Shown here one piece after another: positions 6,339 to 6,387 of a stretch of 6,387 bases of DNA; positions within the stretch are counted from its first letter, which is position 1, and the number at the start of each line of letters is the position of its first letter. The position numbers were made by a program, and so were the translations under genes. The stretch covers positions 1 through 6,387 of the forward strand of contig JASLJB010000013.1 of assembly GCA_030152605.1 (NCBI GenBank), in the 5' to 3' direction. Under the pieces are notes generated by a model that was given only the letters and a program-made list of their open reading frames with translations, had not been told where the DNA came from and searched no databases. This stretch comes from Acinetobacter sp. GTDB taxonomy: Bacteria; Pseudomonadota; Gammaproteobacteria; Pseudomonadales; Moraxellaceae.

Positions 6339-6387
6339 AATAGCCTCATTACATCATGCTGTTAAAATTGAACTGTTCCAGTCAACT
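6339..6387 (-). other. Region upstream of purA, truncated by the window edge
   Basis: Besides the purA ribosome binding site (GAGG, 6347-6344) these 49 bp show no promoter hexamers I would trust. Stop codons occur in more than one minus-strand frame, so the tail of an upstream gene (hisZ would be usual) could end here, but it is too short to identify. Confidence 0.3.

Overview
The window looks like ordinary chromosome of a gammaproteobacterium, most likely Acinetobacter or a close Moraxellaceae relative. The basis is the style of the PurA, the LoiP-like M48 lipoprotein and the DUF3336-patatin protein, the moderate GC content (mid-40s percent by eye), and a protein I associate with an Acinetobacter-centred family (DUF6670). 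This is inference from family resemblance, not a database match. I see no transposase, integrase, tRNA or rRNA gene, CRISPR array or phage gene.

Layout. The left part carries a patatin-like phospholipase/lipase gene on the minus strand (1080 down to the window edge; its C-terminus lies outside). A 205-bp divergent intergenic region separates it from a plus-strand gene for a DUF815-type P-loop ATPase (about 1286-2176). After a 154-bp gap with several inverted repeats comes a plus-strand gene for a 376-residue protein of unknown function (2331-3464 with stop), tentatively DUF6670 with a possible lipocalin-like CrtC/AttH-type C-terminus. A perfect 17-bp-stem bidirectional terminator (3501-3537) separates it from three minus-strand genes that converge on it: an M48 metalloprotease lipoprotein (4385-3606), a 108-residue three-helix membrane protein (4807-4481), and purA (6338-5019), which has its own terminator hairpin at 4977-4953.

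How the genes relate. PurA (adenylosuccinate synthetase) is housekeeping purine synthesis. The M48 lipoprotein is probably an outer-membrane quality-control protease. The patatin protein probably hydrolyses acyl lipids. The DUF815 ATPase and the 376-residue protein have no assigned role; their neighbourhood is compatible with lipid or envelope work, but nothing in the sequence proves a pathway. I did not find a convincing new defence or mobile system. The points most worth a second look are the uncharacterised 376-residue protein, a hairpin that could mask its ribosome binding site, the structured leader before it, and a shared 10-bp motif in the divergent promoter region.
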